From NCBI GenBank assembly GCA_958299035.1, contig CATQJL010000112.1, positions 59,193,823-59,257,822 of the forward strand: a stretch of 64,000 nt of DNA, in the 5' to 3' direction. Numbering within the stretch: the first letter of the stretch is position 1; each line of letters opens with the position of its first letter. Of the stretch, positions 23,532 through 36,000 are shown piece by piece. The notes under the pieces are model-generated. The model was not told the DNA's origin, ran no database searches, and worked only from the letters and a program-made list of their open reading frames with translations. The translations under genes were made by a program, and so were the position numbers. This DNA comes from Cylicocyclus nassatus. Taxonomy: Eukaryota; Nematoda; Chromadorea; Rhabditida; Strongylidae.

Positions 23532-26500
23532 TCTCCATTCCTTCAGAAAGCTCGTCCCCGAGCTTGTTTAGCTGTTGTTGAATGTCTTCCGAGTAACGTG
23601 TGTAAGGAGTACACGTGATACGGCGAGACCATGAAGAACTTCGACTTTGGTACCATTATCCTCAGATTCATCGATCGAGTGGGGAATTTGGTTTAGGCGA
23701 GCTGGATAACCAACCAACGACCTTCACCTCATCCTGGGGGTACTGAGTAAGCTTGTCCTCAAGCTGAGAAATAAAAATGGAGGATGTAACGTTAGGGACT
23801 GTTTGGAAATGGCAGTGACATGTAGTTGCATGGATAAGGCATGCTTTCGGAGACTGACGGATGGAAATACTTTTATGTGGAGATTCTAGGAGTGTGATGA
23901 CGTGACTGGTTTTTGAAGAGTAGTAGGTGGAAATTGGGTGAGGGAAACAGCTTTTGTTTAGAACATGAATAAAAACAACTTGGCGAGCGAAAATTACATA
24001 GTTAACAAAATATTAGGCGGTATTGGATGACATTTGTAACTCTGAAGTTATATTTTACATGAATTAATTGAGCGACAAGTGGATTGGGTCATGTGATAAT
24101 AAGGCGTTGTGTAATTTATACCGAGTATATGGTTATACAACGTATAAATAATGCGATTGTTTACATAACGAAAAAAAAAGATATGCTTAATTAAGCACAA
24201 CAAACTGTGTTTAATTCAACATAGTGGCAGATTTTGAGTATTAGAAAAATGGGGATTTTTTTTCGCTGCCTAGTATGAAAATTTTTTTTCATTCTTTGAA
24301 TTGCCGGTTCAAAGAATTTCATGCTTATAGGTAAACGCAGCGGTGCGGCAAAATATTTGTAAACAAACTCACATCGGAGAAATCTTGCGAGTGCAAAAAG
24401 AAACGCTGTTAATCAGTTTTTTTTTTGAACTGATTGCGTTGAAAAAATTGTCTTGTGGTTTTGCAACTGATTTCAAGACTACCATCATGAGTAAAAAACA
24501 TGATATCGTTCATCTTCTGATGTTTTCCTTTTTTTAGCATTTTTTTTCGAAATTAGGTTTGGAAAACATTAACCGATAACCGACATTTACAAAAGGAAAT
24601 GCAGATCGAACTATACAGCTTGAAAAACACAACAATCGTGTCAGCATAGAAATTCACTACCAGAACGCTTCCGCTGCAAAAACTACAATATGTAGCTTAT
24701 GGGTTATAAGTATGAAAACTTCAGCGGAAATGATCCCAACATCATGGTGTTAATTCACTACTAACATGCAATGTGTAAGGCTGTCTTTGTTTCTTCAACG
24801 TCCAAATCCAATATAGAAATATAGAGTGATAGTTCCTGAATTCTGCTGAAATCTATAAAGGAATCATTACGTTCTTTTCTAGGAGAAAAAAAACGAGGAC
24901 TGGATGACGTGAAACGTTGTAAACAGTTTCCTTTTCATTCCCAAGAATGAATTTCACTGCGACAAAAGAAAAACTATGCTTTCGTTGCTTTGCCAGCTTC
25001 GGCTGATCACTTTCAATAAAAAAAAATGCGGTCATTGCTTCCGTTCAGAATTTCAATCTGGATATCTTAACATGTTCAGAAGCACTGAGGATTTTTTTTT
25101 GGCAAACAGCAAGTTTTTTCTTTTGTGTAAAAGAGAATCGTTCTCTGAAAACAATCTCCATTCAGCTACAAGTAATATTCTCTGAAAATATTTTTAGTTG
25201 TAGTTCTGAATGCTACGTTTATCAACGTAAAGCAGACTTGGTTTGTGCAATCGCACAAATTTGGAGAAACTGCTATTTTCCAATTTTCTTACCAATAGTA
25301 TGTCCATTATTTCGAATCTAAGTCATATAGCGCGGTTTTTGTGAACTATTTAGTTGTCTTGCAAACATTTTGCGAGGTTTTTTTTGTGTAGGACATGTTG
25401 AGAATGCAGCGAAAATGAGCGATGTAGATCATACAAAAGGTTTTTTTTGAGTTGACCAAGAGGTTTTGAAATCTAATCCGAAATAGGTGGAACGTTATAA
25501 TTTGCTAAAATCTCCTTTTTTTCGGATTTGTGCACAATCACAGCCTATCGTTTTGAAGTTAACGAATGCTTGAGAATGTAGTGTTTGGTTTTTCGAAAAA
25601 CATGAGTAAATTAAGTAGATTTAGAGCATTATGTCGTTTGTATTTGGAAACTTTTGCGTTGGCTGCTGCTGAAATAGGTTGTGGCAAAACTTGCGAGACA
25701 ATCCAAAATGGGAATATGAAATTTCAGCTATAAGAAGAATACACACTCATTAGCTTACTACTTTGAATTGGCAAAAAGAACAGCATGTTCCTGCAAAAAT
25801 CAAATATTTGTACCTTAGTTGTCATAGATTTCAGCAACACTATGTTTTGCTCAGAATCATAAATTCCAGCACAAAATAGTGTACATTTTCCCCGAGTCTT
25901 TGAAAAATTCGAAAGAAAATTTTTTTTTGAAAGTTTGAATTTGGAATTTAGAGCAGGAAATATTATCAAAATTGTCTTGAGTCGTCTACCAGGTTGAAGC
26001 GAATTCCTTCTAAGACTGGCAAATACGTTCTGAAAAAAAAATTGCGAAGTGAACTGGTAACAGTTGGCGAGGGATAACTGCTTTGGGATGATCTCGCAAT
26101 TGAGGACTTTAGGTCTCGAGAAAAAATGAAGTATATTTTAGAACTTATTTTGATCAGCCTTAGTTTGTTCACATGTATTTTTTTTCAGAAGTTATTAGAT
26201 CAGTCTATGAGCTATGTAATCTGTAACAAACTAACGTTTAGCAAATCTCGGAATTGAAACAATCTGTTTCTTAACACAGAGTGGGTTTTTTTTTGAAGCG
26301 GAAACTTAGCGGTTAATTTGGGGCGATTGTACAAATTCTGTGTTACTTGGGATGAATACGATCTGATTCAAAAAAAATCACTTTCAATCACGATTCCAAG
26401 GGAACTCTTTTGCAATAAGTTTACTTATGACTCCGAATAGATGGAGGATGATTTTTAATGTTACAAAGGTTCGAATTTTCCGAGAGATTGTTCGATATAA

Positions 26501-27511
26501 AAAAACATTCACGGAAATGTTCTGTGAAAACATATATAATATATTTTCTATTAATACAGAGCTTTATAATACTAATTTCTAGTACGGTGGAGAAGGTCGC
26601 TAAAATTTCTGCATTATCTTGGTAGTGTGAAGAGTATGAGTTGTGGCTCGCACTTTGCAATATGCAGAGAAATTGATTATCTCGAAAGGCAAAAAGCAGA
26701 TGTTATGAACAAAATTTGATTTGGGGATTTTTTTTGGAAATTTAAATTGTAGCAATCTTCTTTTGATTTCTTCTTTGGAAAAAAAAACTATGTCTGTACG
26801 GGTCTACTCTATGGCTTAGTTCACACAATTTGTGAGTGTTCCACTAGGTTGTAGAGAAAATCGTTTGTAGCCAGTCATTGGCAAGTCAACAGCTTGTGCA
26901 TAGCATACAGTAAAGCAGGTTTTTTTTGTAATAATGTATCTACTTCAGTAGGGTTTAAAGCGCATCTTTGTGACTATCTTGGATTTTGCGGACAAAAAGC
27001 TATTGGCATGTTTTTCGCCTTACAGCAACAAGAAATCTCCTCACTTTTGAGTCATGCTAACTGTTCCTTATGGTTGAGGCTAATAGAATCGTCATGGTTA
27101 ACTCGACAAAGCGAATGAGTATTCTCTTTTGGCTAGCATGGCGGGCACGGAATCTGACGGATGCTTGAGGTTTTTAATTCAGCATCATCAATGACTAAAG
27201 TGATAGAAGCTGTAACAGAGATGATTATGCTGTTAACAACAAGTGTTAGTGCTTCTAATACCACATCATTTTTTTTTCGTGCTTGGTAAGAAAGCGGATG
27301 CCTTTTTTTAGATGAAATTCACTACTAGCCACCGGTTAGACTTGTAGGAGGCATGCGACGAAACCGAGTGCAGATGCATCGTCGGTGTGGATGTTTAAAA
27401 ATTTCCTAAAATAGGAGCACTAAAACACGCGCATCCACTAGGGCTTGTTTTAATGTTTCCAATGCTGATGTTCCTCCTTCCAAATAAACTCAACATTTTT
27501 GGGAAGAGTGG

Positions 27512-27830
27512 TTAATGGATGGCAATTAAGGCAAAACGTGCGTGAATCTTCGAAAGTACGATGGGACCTAAGAATGATTTTAGCGCTTTACTGTCTTTGG
27601 GGCGCGGAATTATATTAGCTATACTCTCGACCTTTCTTTTTTTGTGGTTAGGGCGTGTACTCTTTTTGCTGAATAGTACACCCAGATGCTGCACTCTAGA
27701 TTGGAAAAAAATGCGCACATGAGAGGTCAACTCTATTCCAAAATTTTTTTTTGTGATTGCAAGCGAAGACCAGTGAAAGGTCATTGATCTTTACTAGATC
27801 CTTTCTTTGCAAAAATTATGATAGAAGTTG
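27512..27830 (-). pseudogene. Gypsy-type RT/RNase H fragment
   Basis: The minus strand reads VQHLGVLFSKK, then KVESIANIIPRPKDSKALKS and FLGPIVLSKIHARFALIAIH. This corresponds to the end of the RT and start of the RNase H region of Ty3/Gypsy Pol (typically FLGYxIS...RPxPxKxxAI...FLGLxNYYxxFI). Downstream, another frame gives TLKQALVDARVL, matching the A-x-x-x-LKxALxxAPVL block. The upstream catalytic YxDD segment is missing or unreadable. A strong A-run sits where a Lys pair would be, causing a frame change. Clearly a pseudogene. Confidence 0.65.
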
Positions 27831-28593
27831 ACTTGCGTGCTAGGTCCGACTGAACGTTCCGTAACATTTATTCAATCTGGAGCTATATTTTATTTCTCTT
27901 TTGCAATGCGACACTGTATGGTCGCTTTTTGAATGTATGCCAGGAACAAATTTGATGCGAATAGTAGAGGACCTTTATAGGGACCTAATCGCCATCATGG
28001 ATGACAGAAGCAGAATGGTACTTTCTCAAAAGTTGGAAAAATAAGTTTTTTTTTTCAAAAAGTAGTTTCGTTGATCTGAAGATCATCATTGTTACTATCT
28101 TTTTCAGATGGATGCTTATTTGTACAACTTGAGATAGTAATGCCCCCTAGGTAACTAGTGTATTAAACCAGATTACTTAAGAGTAGACGTAGCGGCAGAT
28201 AACGGTCACGATTGTTGTTGCTAAACGCTTATCACAATCATAAAAGGTCAGTATGCGCAATTAATGCATTTGCTAGACCGTGGCGCGCAAATATTATTAG
28301 TCTGCGGCGAGGTCAAATGCTTACACCACTAACAAGCTGCTGCGCTACTTTATCACAGAAAAGATCGACACGTTCGGACAGTTGCACTCGTTTGTTATAA
28401 TGCCTAGAAGGTCAACACAGCATTTGCGCTATATCACTAGCGACTCTAATTGATCGACTTATCCCATAAGAGGCTTTCTGTACATGGGCCAGTAGCTAGC
28501 TGGATCGAAGCAATCGACACAGATCTGAATTTTGCTAGCGGTTGCGAACAAGTCCATTGTCTTATTGAGGGAGAAAAAAAAAATCAATTGAAA

Positions 28594-28795
28594 ATCACGG
28601 ATCACGGTTGCAAAAAAATAAATCACGGCTCGCGGTATTTTATCTAGATATTCACGGATCACGGCTCACGGATCACGGAATCACGGACATGTATTTTTAC
28701 CAAAAAAGTCACGGATAAGCTTTTTTCCAAAAAATCACGGCATTCACGGACTCACGGCTCGCGGTATTTAATCTAGATTTTCACGGATCCCGGTA
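28594..28795 (+). repeat. TCACGG tandem repeat
   Basis: Repeats of TCACGGATCACGGCTCACGG and variants run through this stretch, spaced by poly-A-containing spacers and two AATCTAGAT-type spacers. Minisatellite inside the LTR element. Confidence 0.75.
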
Positions 28796-29086
28796 ATTTA
28801 TTAAGCGAAAATTGACATAATGGGACTGTTCGCAGGACTGTATATTTTTATATTATTTTATTTTTCTGAAATGATTAGATATTTGTATAATTATTTGTAA
28901 ATAAGTAAATAGAATGCTATAAAACTCACACACTCTCTCTCTCATTCGTTGGTGAGCGACTCCTTCCATACGATCGGAGGGTTGTAGAAGAGGAGGGGGG
29001 GGGAATTAGAAAATTTTCTTCTTTTTCAAAAGTTCTTTAGAATAAAATCACATCCTAGAATTCTAGATATCTCCCTGGGACTTCCA

Positions 29087-29306
29087 TGTCAGGATAAAGG
29101 TCTGCAGGTCCTTTACCTGATGTGTAGCGGGGTTTACATTAGTCTTACTATAATGTTTAATATACAAGTTATATACAAAAGGGGAAAGGGGGAAAGGGGA
29201 AGAGGGAACCGTCTCCTGACGGCGGGCGGAGATCACTGCCAGAGGTTCGTTATCTTAAGCCAACCTCCATCGCGAGCAGCTGTTGGGTAATAGCTGCGTC
29301 CCGACA
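29087..29306 (-). repeat. LTR (5' LTR in element orientation)
   Basis: Partner of 23312-23531, 219 of 220 positions identical by eye. The four bases after it (AACG) match the four before the other LTR. Confidence 0.85.
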
Positions 29307-29543
29307 AACGCCTCGTTTGGTATGTGGATAATAACAAATTACTTGTGTAAATGCTACGTTCGCATTTAACATTCTATAGATTTTTAGCCTGTCACTAGTA
29401 TGGCGCTTAAAGCTGAGCGGAGGTAAACATAGCTTCCTGTATACACAAATGTTCCTATATGGCCCAGATAAACATTTTGCATTTATACTCAAGTACACGT
29501 TCATGAACAAAGAAAGTGGAGCGGCAAGTAAGGCTAGCATTTA

Positions 29544-30655
29544 TTATCGTTCTATTTTTTGAAAAATCTTAGATGTGCTTGGCAATGAACTTTTCAGATC
29601 CTTCAAGCATTTGTCCATATCTAAATGCTGTAGTTCTAGTCGCGATGTCAAAGCGAAGTTTTCTTCACCTAGAAAATAAGATTATCTTTTTTTATAGAAG
29701 TGGCTGGCTAATAATACCAACCAGTGTCTAGGCTGATTTCATTGGGATCAACACCACAAGCGCGCGATATGCGAACTCCTTTTCCATAGCTGAGTTCTTC
29801 GATAGCATTTTTGATTTCCGGTCACAGCATATCCATGATCATACCTGCAAGAGCGAAAATTGCGAATGTTTACTTTTGCGTCGAAAGCAACATACCCCTC
29901 ATGAGATCTTGCATAAAGATACCTCAGGTTTTTGGAAATGCTCCCACTTCCATTTCTATGTGAGTGTCCAATAGTTGAACTAAGGTTCTGTAAGGAAATA
30001 TCTACAATCGCAGATGTTCAAATCATTCTACATTTCCTGCACTATAAACCGAAGCCTGTTGAAGAGTCTTGATAGTTGATCCCAAATCTGTTTTTGCTAG
30101 CTGCCGAGCTGGAGCGAAAATTGAACGGAACCTGGTTGAAAACAACCGCTTTTCTATTTTTTGATTTCTTACCGTCTCTCTGTTTTTAGTATGCCTATAG
30201 TGGTCAGAAATTATACACTGACTTACCCGGCTCCGCCGTATGTTCCGAATAGAAAATTCCATTTCTCAACCGATCCGGACCAAACTTGGCACACATACAC
30301 TTCGGGCCCCGGCGGGTGTCACAGTCCACTTTTCGTTATCGATCGATGTCAATTTTATCGATTTTTTGCAAAATTTGAGCTAGGGGGCTGAAATTTGGCA
30401 GAGGGGTGTAATCGAGCATGCTGATCACCCCCACGGGGGTGGTCAGCATGCTCGATTACCCTCCTGTGCCAACTCCCAGCCCCGTAGCTCAAATTTTGCA
30501 AAAAATCGATAAAATCGATATCGATCGATGACGAAAAGTAGCCTATGACACCCGCCGGGGCCCGAAGTGTATGTGTGCCAAGTTTGGTCCCGATCGGTTC
30601 AGAAATGGAATTTTCTATTCGGAACATACGTACAGACAGACATACAGACAGACAT

Positions 30656-30686
<31 letters not shown>

Positions 30687-31787
30687 TTCAGCTTTATATA
30701 TAAGATGTGCTCTGATATTCAGCACAGGACCTTTTCAGCTATTTGGACGACTTTGCTCCAGCTGCACTGCCATTTTTTACCACAAACGATTATGATTCGG
30801 CTTCTTAAGAAACTCGGCAGATACCAAAAGCAGAGGATAGCTTCTGTTATAGAATAAAGTCCAAAATATGACTCTGGAAAGTAAACTTAGGTAATAATTA
30901 ATTAAATAAATTGTGTGTTATCTTTTTGAACTCAATGTCCATATACTAACTTTGTCCCCTTTAGTTTAGAAGTTTTGTCGCACAACAATAATTGCTAGCT
31001 ACCTCAGGATGCCTCCATCGAATGAAGGCCGCATTTCTGCTTGAACAGTCAGAACGAACGATACAAATACTGAGGTTAAGTTTCGATTCGGATTGACTAC
31101 TCGGAGATGCATTCGGTCACGTCTGAAAGATAAGCTGAAGTTGATGAAGTTTGATACAATATTCAGACTTTAAGCAATGATGTTATATTGCAGTCCGCCT
31201 ATCGCAGAGTGTATCATTATAGAACTTGCTCACTCACTTTTCCAGAACAAGTGAAGATTTGGTGGCTATCAAAGATGGTCTACCTCTAGCTCCAACGTTC
31301 ACTTGGAAGTAGCATTCCGTACAAAGCGTAGTTAGGAATTCACTAAAATTTATAATTTGCGAATAAATCAACAAATTTACCATTTACTCCCTCACCTTGA
31401 ATCTGGTGGTATGACCGGGCTTGTCACCGGTAATTGCTCATTCATCCATTCAAAAGTCCAGTCCACCTAAAAAAATTGTACTGAACAGAGTATAGGCGCA
31501 AAAACGATTTATCCCGTAAAATATAAAAAGCAAACATTATTGCTACCTGATCAAGAACTTTAGTGATGCCATCTTCAAGCCAAATGGTTGCCAGATCGTC
31601 CCCGTTCAACTGTAGATCAAGGAGTGTCGCATTACTTGATTCCTCCAACAGTGAGACCACAGGTGTGTCATCCTGCAATGGTGATATTGATGAAACACTG
31701 AATTGCTCGTAAGCTCCAACATTTCGTAGCATTTCGGATGGATGCACAAAAATCGACATTCGCACGGAGAGCTTGGCAAAGAAGCGT
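29544..31787 (-). pseudogene. BPI/LBP-like lipid-binding protein, C-terminal exons
   Basis: A consistent exon chain reads 31787-31547, 31466-31396, 31342-31238 and 31122-31003, with matching phases and GT/AG borders. It encodes FFAKLSVRMSIFVHPSEM..., VDWTFEWMNEQLPVTSPV..., ECYFQVNVGARGRPSL... and RDRMHLRVVNPNRN...VSFVLTVQAEMRPSF. The pattern resembles the second BPI domain of secreted nematode BPI/LBP proteins (NRF-5-like), which bind lipids. Further exons at 30131-30032, 29987-29923, 29844-29722 and 29668-29544 give EIKNAIEELSYGKGVRISRA and EENFALTSRLELQ before TAA, like a BPI C-terminus. A Helitron separates the halves. In-frame TGAs near 29822 and 29924 and unclear phases suggest a pseudogene. 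The N-terminal BPI half was not found upstream. Family assignment is by pattern only. Confidence 0.5.
30217..30705 (-). mobile_element. Short Helitron (inverted-dimer type)
   Basis: On the minus strand it starts TCTTATATATAAAGCTGAAT at 30705, preceded by A, and ends near 30217 with a GGCGGAGCCGGGTAAG block like the 3' end of the 6.8-kb Helitron. The terminal CTAG is eroded. Internally the 5' block is present twice in opposite orientation (30240-30425 and 30440-30640), giving a long hairpin around CACCCCCACGGGGGTG. It sits within the BPI-like gene. Confidence 0.75.
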
Positions 31788-32795
31788 CTATTAAAAACCA
31801 GAACAGACCCTTGTTTTTTTGTTTTAAAGCATGAACTAATTTATAGAAATGCTGGGTGCCATAGTGACAAATAATGGTGAGCTGTTCATCAGAACCTCGA
31901 AGTGACGACAGTGTTTGCAGAAGGCGATTTATTTAGAAAAAATGAGTTCTTGTAGATTTCTCCCGATTCTGACGCAAAGTAGTTGTACTTTTAGTCTTTT
32001 GATAAGGAGCCGAATTAACTTTCATAAATAATTACGGCCCAGTAGTCAACTTGATCACAGCATTTTGCTCTCAAGGGATGTATGAGTAATAACAAGAAAA
32101 AGCAAGGGACATAAGTTCACAATAAATACTTTTGCCGGGACTTAGCTTATATATTCACAATTAAGAGAATAGCGAAATTTTGAGGCGGTCGGGCAGGAGG
32201 CAGCAAAGGCTTACCGATTCTGCCTATGGAAGTACCTGGGAGCTTCAGAGTTTCTCACGCTTCTAATTACTTCTTCGCACCTCTAAGTATCTATTTGATT
32301 TGACATTAAGCTCATTTGTTCGTAAACTTTTTGAAAATGGTAGAATGTGAGATATAGGTTGTTCCGTGTTCAAATGAATGAACGGTGAGTTTCAGAAAAG
32401 GTTTATAGAATTAGCCAATCAACATCGAAGGCAATATAAAATCAGAATTTTGAACAGATGAGAAATTATAACTTGGTTTACCAAATCTTCAAGCCGGAAT
32501 ATTAAACATATTCTTGTAAGTCTTTTTCGTCTCACTACTTCCGATTGGAAACAATGACTTCAAAGACTGAGAGCTACTCTCTTTATCTTGCGGCTTTATT
32601 ATTTTCTACTCCACAAATTTTGGAGGAAACTGCTTTGAATCCAATACTCTATAGGTTGAAACTTTGAGGAAGATTGCTAAGGTTGAAAGAAATTGCAAGA
32701 TTACTTGGTCTACAGTAAAAAAACTCTTTAAGAAGATCTTTGTTTGATTATCTTGCTTGTAAAGTAATCAAAAGTGATCAAGATTTGATTAGAGG

Positions 32796-33010
32796 TAGGG
32801 CTCGGTAGAGGTGACTTATGAGCAAGCTGGATATTGTTTTTGGGGATAAAAAGTAAGGGGGTTTCTTTTTTGTGGCCGAAAAGACACAATATTTGCAATG
32901 TTTTTTAGTCGACGCTTCGTTTTTTGGAGATTTTCTTAGGAATTGTGGTCTAGGGTCAAAGGGGACTTCGCCTTTTGCATTTTTAATTAGCCACCTCGTG
33001 CCGAGGCCTA
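32796..33010. mobile_element. hAT MITE (family 2, copy 2)
   Basis: Inverse orientation relative to 22691-22936. The ends TAGGGCTCGG and CCGAGGCCTA are degraded CAGGG-type ends. The flanks ATTAGAGG (32788-32795) and GTTAGAGG (33011-33018) match at 7 of 8 positions, a target duplication. Confidence 0.8.
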
Positions 33011-33018
33011 GTTAGAGG

Positions 33019-36000
33019 TGCGAGAAAGTCTGAGGCTCCGCAGGCAATTTCAGAAGCAAATGCGGCCAGCCTTTGCTGCCTCATGCCTGACGTCCAAATT
33101 TTGAGCATGTCAGACTGTCAAATCTCATAAAGTTTCACATAAGAACAGAATAGACCTTGTATCTATTGTTACGAAATAATATCAGTTGCAGAATATTCAC
33201 TCAAATGCACACATGCCAATCAGCTTCAAATTCTAAAATCTCTATTTCCATCTCCTTGGGAGTGAAAATCCATAAGATACATCACTCAGCAGCTCCACAC
33301 ACTATATTCAGCTTTTTATATTTTGCTCGGCATTCTAGTACTGTAAGTGATCCTCTTTTGAAATTTGGAGAGAAATTCTGAGAATATGGTGGAGCAGTTC
33401 CATCATTTAAGTTTTCGTACTACTTCAAAGTCAAAAAAGTAGATTTGAAGAGTGCGGCTATTCATAATCTTTATTCTTCAGAATTGTTTTTGCATAAAGT
33501 AGCAAAGCTTTATCTGATCTTTGTGGACTTCGTATAAAGCAGCTGAAAGAGCGTCGTTATTTAAAAAATTTAGATCAGTACTTGGTTTTTCCTATAGGCA
33601 AAAGCAAATCACTGACAATTGATTGTCGTTGGCATCTAGCAATTATAAAACTTTTCAGCTTTGCAGATGTGAACGAACTTTGAGTAAAAGTATTTCCAAT
33701 AACTAGCAAAGTGTAATTTTTGGACCACGAATAAGCTTCGGGAAGATCATGAATGTATATTAATGCATTCTCGTGGTATTCATAATTATTGTTTTATTAT
33801 GTAGCATTGGTATTGCACATAGCTGACATCAAGCTAAGTGGAAATTTGATTACCATTGTCTTTATTCTATGAAACTTAGATAACACTTCGGCCTCAGAGC
33901 AAACACTCAGCTTATGACTGCTGTCCCAGCTTGGAATGCAAAAAAAACCTCTCCATTAGTGCCGAAGTCTCAGGAAAATGATAAAATCGAAAATGCAAGG
34001 AGGTAGTGAGAGCAGGATAGAGTTTTGAGATAGGAGATGTAATTGTTATGAAGAACAACGCCTTCAGCGTTTTATATCGCTTGACCTGACCTCGAACTTG
34101 GGCGTTAATCAAAATTATGATACTAGTGATTAACTGGAGTGGCAGTAACTCGGTCAACTAAACTCTATCATATCTACAACAAAAACAAACATTTTTATTT
34201 GTGTACTGCAAGAGTGGCAGACTTGTTCCTTCATTTTTGTCCACGAAATTCCACGTTCTATCGTAATTTCGTCGGCAAAGTTTGTGCAATGTATTCTGAA
34301 AACGAATCGCATCTTGTTGTAAATTTGGGACCGTTTCTTGAGATTTGTGACCTGAATGACCTGAATAGAAGAAGAAGAAGTGTTATGTAGGCAGGTGTGC
34401 TTAACACTCACATCTATCAGCTTATGAATATTCCTCATCAACTCTGTTAAAAAACTCGAATTAAGATTTTTAGTCATCAAGACCTTGCAATCATGTTGTC
34501 TGATTTATTACCTGAACAAACAACAGAGAATGGGTCTTGATTTTAAACGACATTAACTGCATTTGATTGCTCCAAAGCAGATTGTGTCCCAAAAATGAGC
34601 TAGCGGTATCGGATCTCTCCCAGTTCCCAACGTCTTTCGCTCTTGAACTATACATTTAACTAACCAATCTCCTCTCGTATGATACGATATTTCTGCACAC
34701 TCAAGGTTTTTGGAGATTTTCATTTAAGGGAAGGCAATTTCTATATCGGGAACCTTGTTGAAGACTTGAAATCTTTTAACATGAAATTCTAGTCGATCTT
34801 GCTTCAAATATGAGCATTTTCGGATTTTATTAAGCTGTGGCACCATGAAATGAGGGATATTGACCAGATCGGAACATCACTGGTTTATTTTTTGAATTGA
34901 AGCTTTAGTTGAGTGCAGATTTCAGACTTTGATCAGCGAGACGTAAAAATGGTAGTAAGCTTTTCAGCTCCCTTGGTATCTTGATTACTGCCAGATTCGG
35001 CTAGCAGTGTGCGAAACCTTTCATAAACTTGTTATCGCAATCAGTAATGAAGGCGGCTGATTCAGATATTTGTTAAGATTCATGGTATCTTTGAGACAAA
35101 AAACAGCTAGGAGAGTTCCACCTCGAATTGTGAAGTTTGAGCTGGAATAGTCATCACACTGTGCATATGAGATAAAGTTATTTTACTTAATCTTCGAAAT
35201 ACTAGGCGAAAGTAATTTGCTTCTTTGAACAAGCGCCATTCTGCGGAATGAGGATTCGTGAAGAATATTCATAGCATTCGATGCGGTTTTCCTTGCCCTT
35301 ACAAAACCCTACACTCTTATTGCAGCTTAGCCAACGAAACATTGAAAAATTACCAAAAATTACGACCCATGATTTGCCAAGTTCGCTATTTCTCTAAAAT
35401 TTACCGCCTTCTCGAAGAAGTTTATGTAATGGATGAATAGTGCAACCCCTGCCGGATACTAAAGAAATTTTCTCTCCTTCCAGTAACTCCCGTAGTTTTT
35501 GAGAGAATTTCTATAAGAAGCACCGAATTCAAGCAGGTCTTCAAGAAACAATAAGTCAAACACCAACAACTCTTCAACATTTGAAACTTTCGAAGTTTAT
35601 TGTGAACCAACACCAACTTTAAAAAACAAATGAGCCTTCTTGGAGTCAAAAGATCAAAAACAGATATCCAAGGTACAGCCCGAGGCGTACTCACATGAAA
35701 TATGATTTTATTCGCAAAACACCTTAGAACTCAACAAAAACAACTTTCACAAAGATTAGTGGAGAGTATTCAAAAAATCGTGACGACGGCACGAAGCGCG
35801 CACAGGCACGTACTTCTGCATTTTTTTTGCTTTTCATCTTTACTCGAATGGTTTTCTTTACGTATGGTAGCAGCATATAGACTGAAAGTGACTGAACTGA
35901 GCATTGAGGTGATGCTTTTCGTATGGATGTTTTATGCTTCTTGGGCTCAAGGATCGCAGCCAAATGTATCGTCACGATTTCATAAATGACCTAAGAATAT

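Larger units (their letters stand above)
23312..29306 (-). mobile_element. LTR retrotransposon, Ty3/Gypsy-like, decayed interior
   Basis: Two direct 220-bp repeats with TG...CA ends bound 5.99 kb, flanked by a 4-bp duplication AACG (23308-23311 and 29307-29310). A pol fragment on the minus strand (27512-27830) sets the orientation. Minus-strand, frame-shifting coding-like sequence also approaches the 23.5-kb LTR (near 23560-23790, with RYSEDIQQQLNKLGDELSEG). The rest of the interior is AT-rich with many 8-12-base A or T runs and no intact gag or pol. Confidence 0.75.

Noticed and set aside
28594..28795. Possible CRISPR-like array (TCACGG repeats)
   Set aside because: Units are short, irregular and lack unique spacers of constant size; a eukaryotic minisatellite is the simpler reading.
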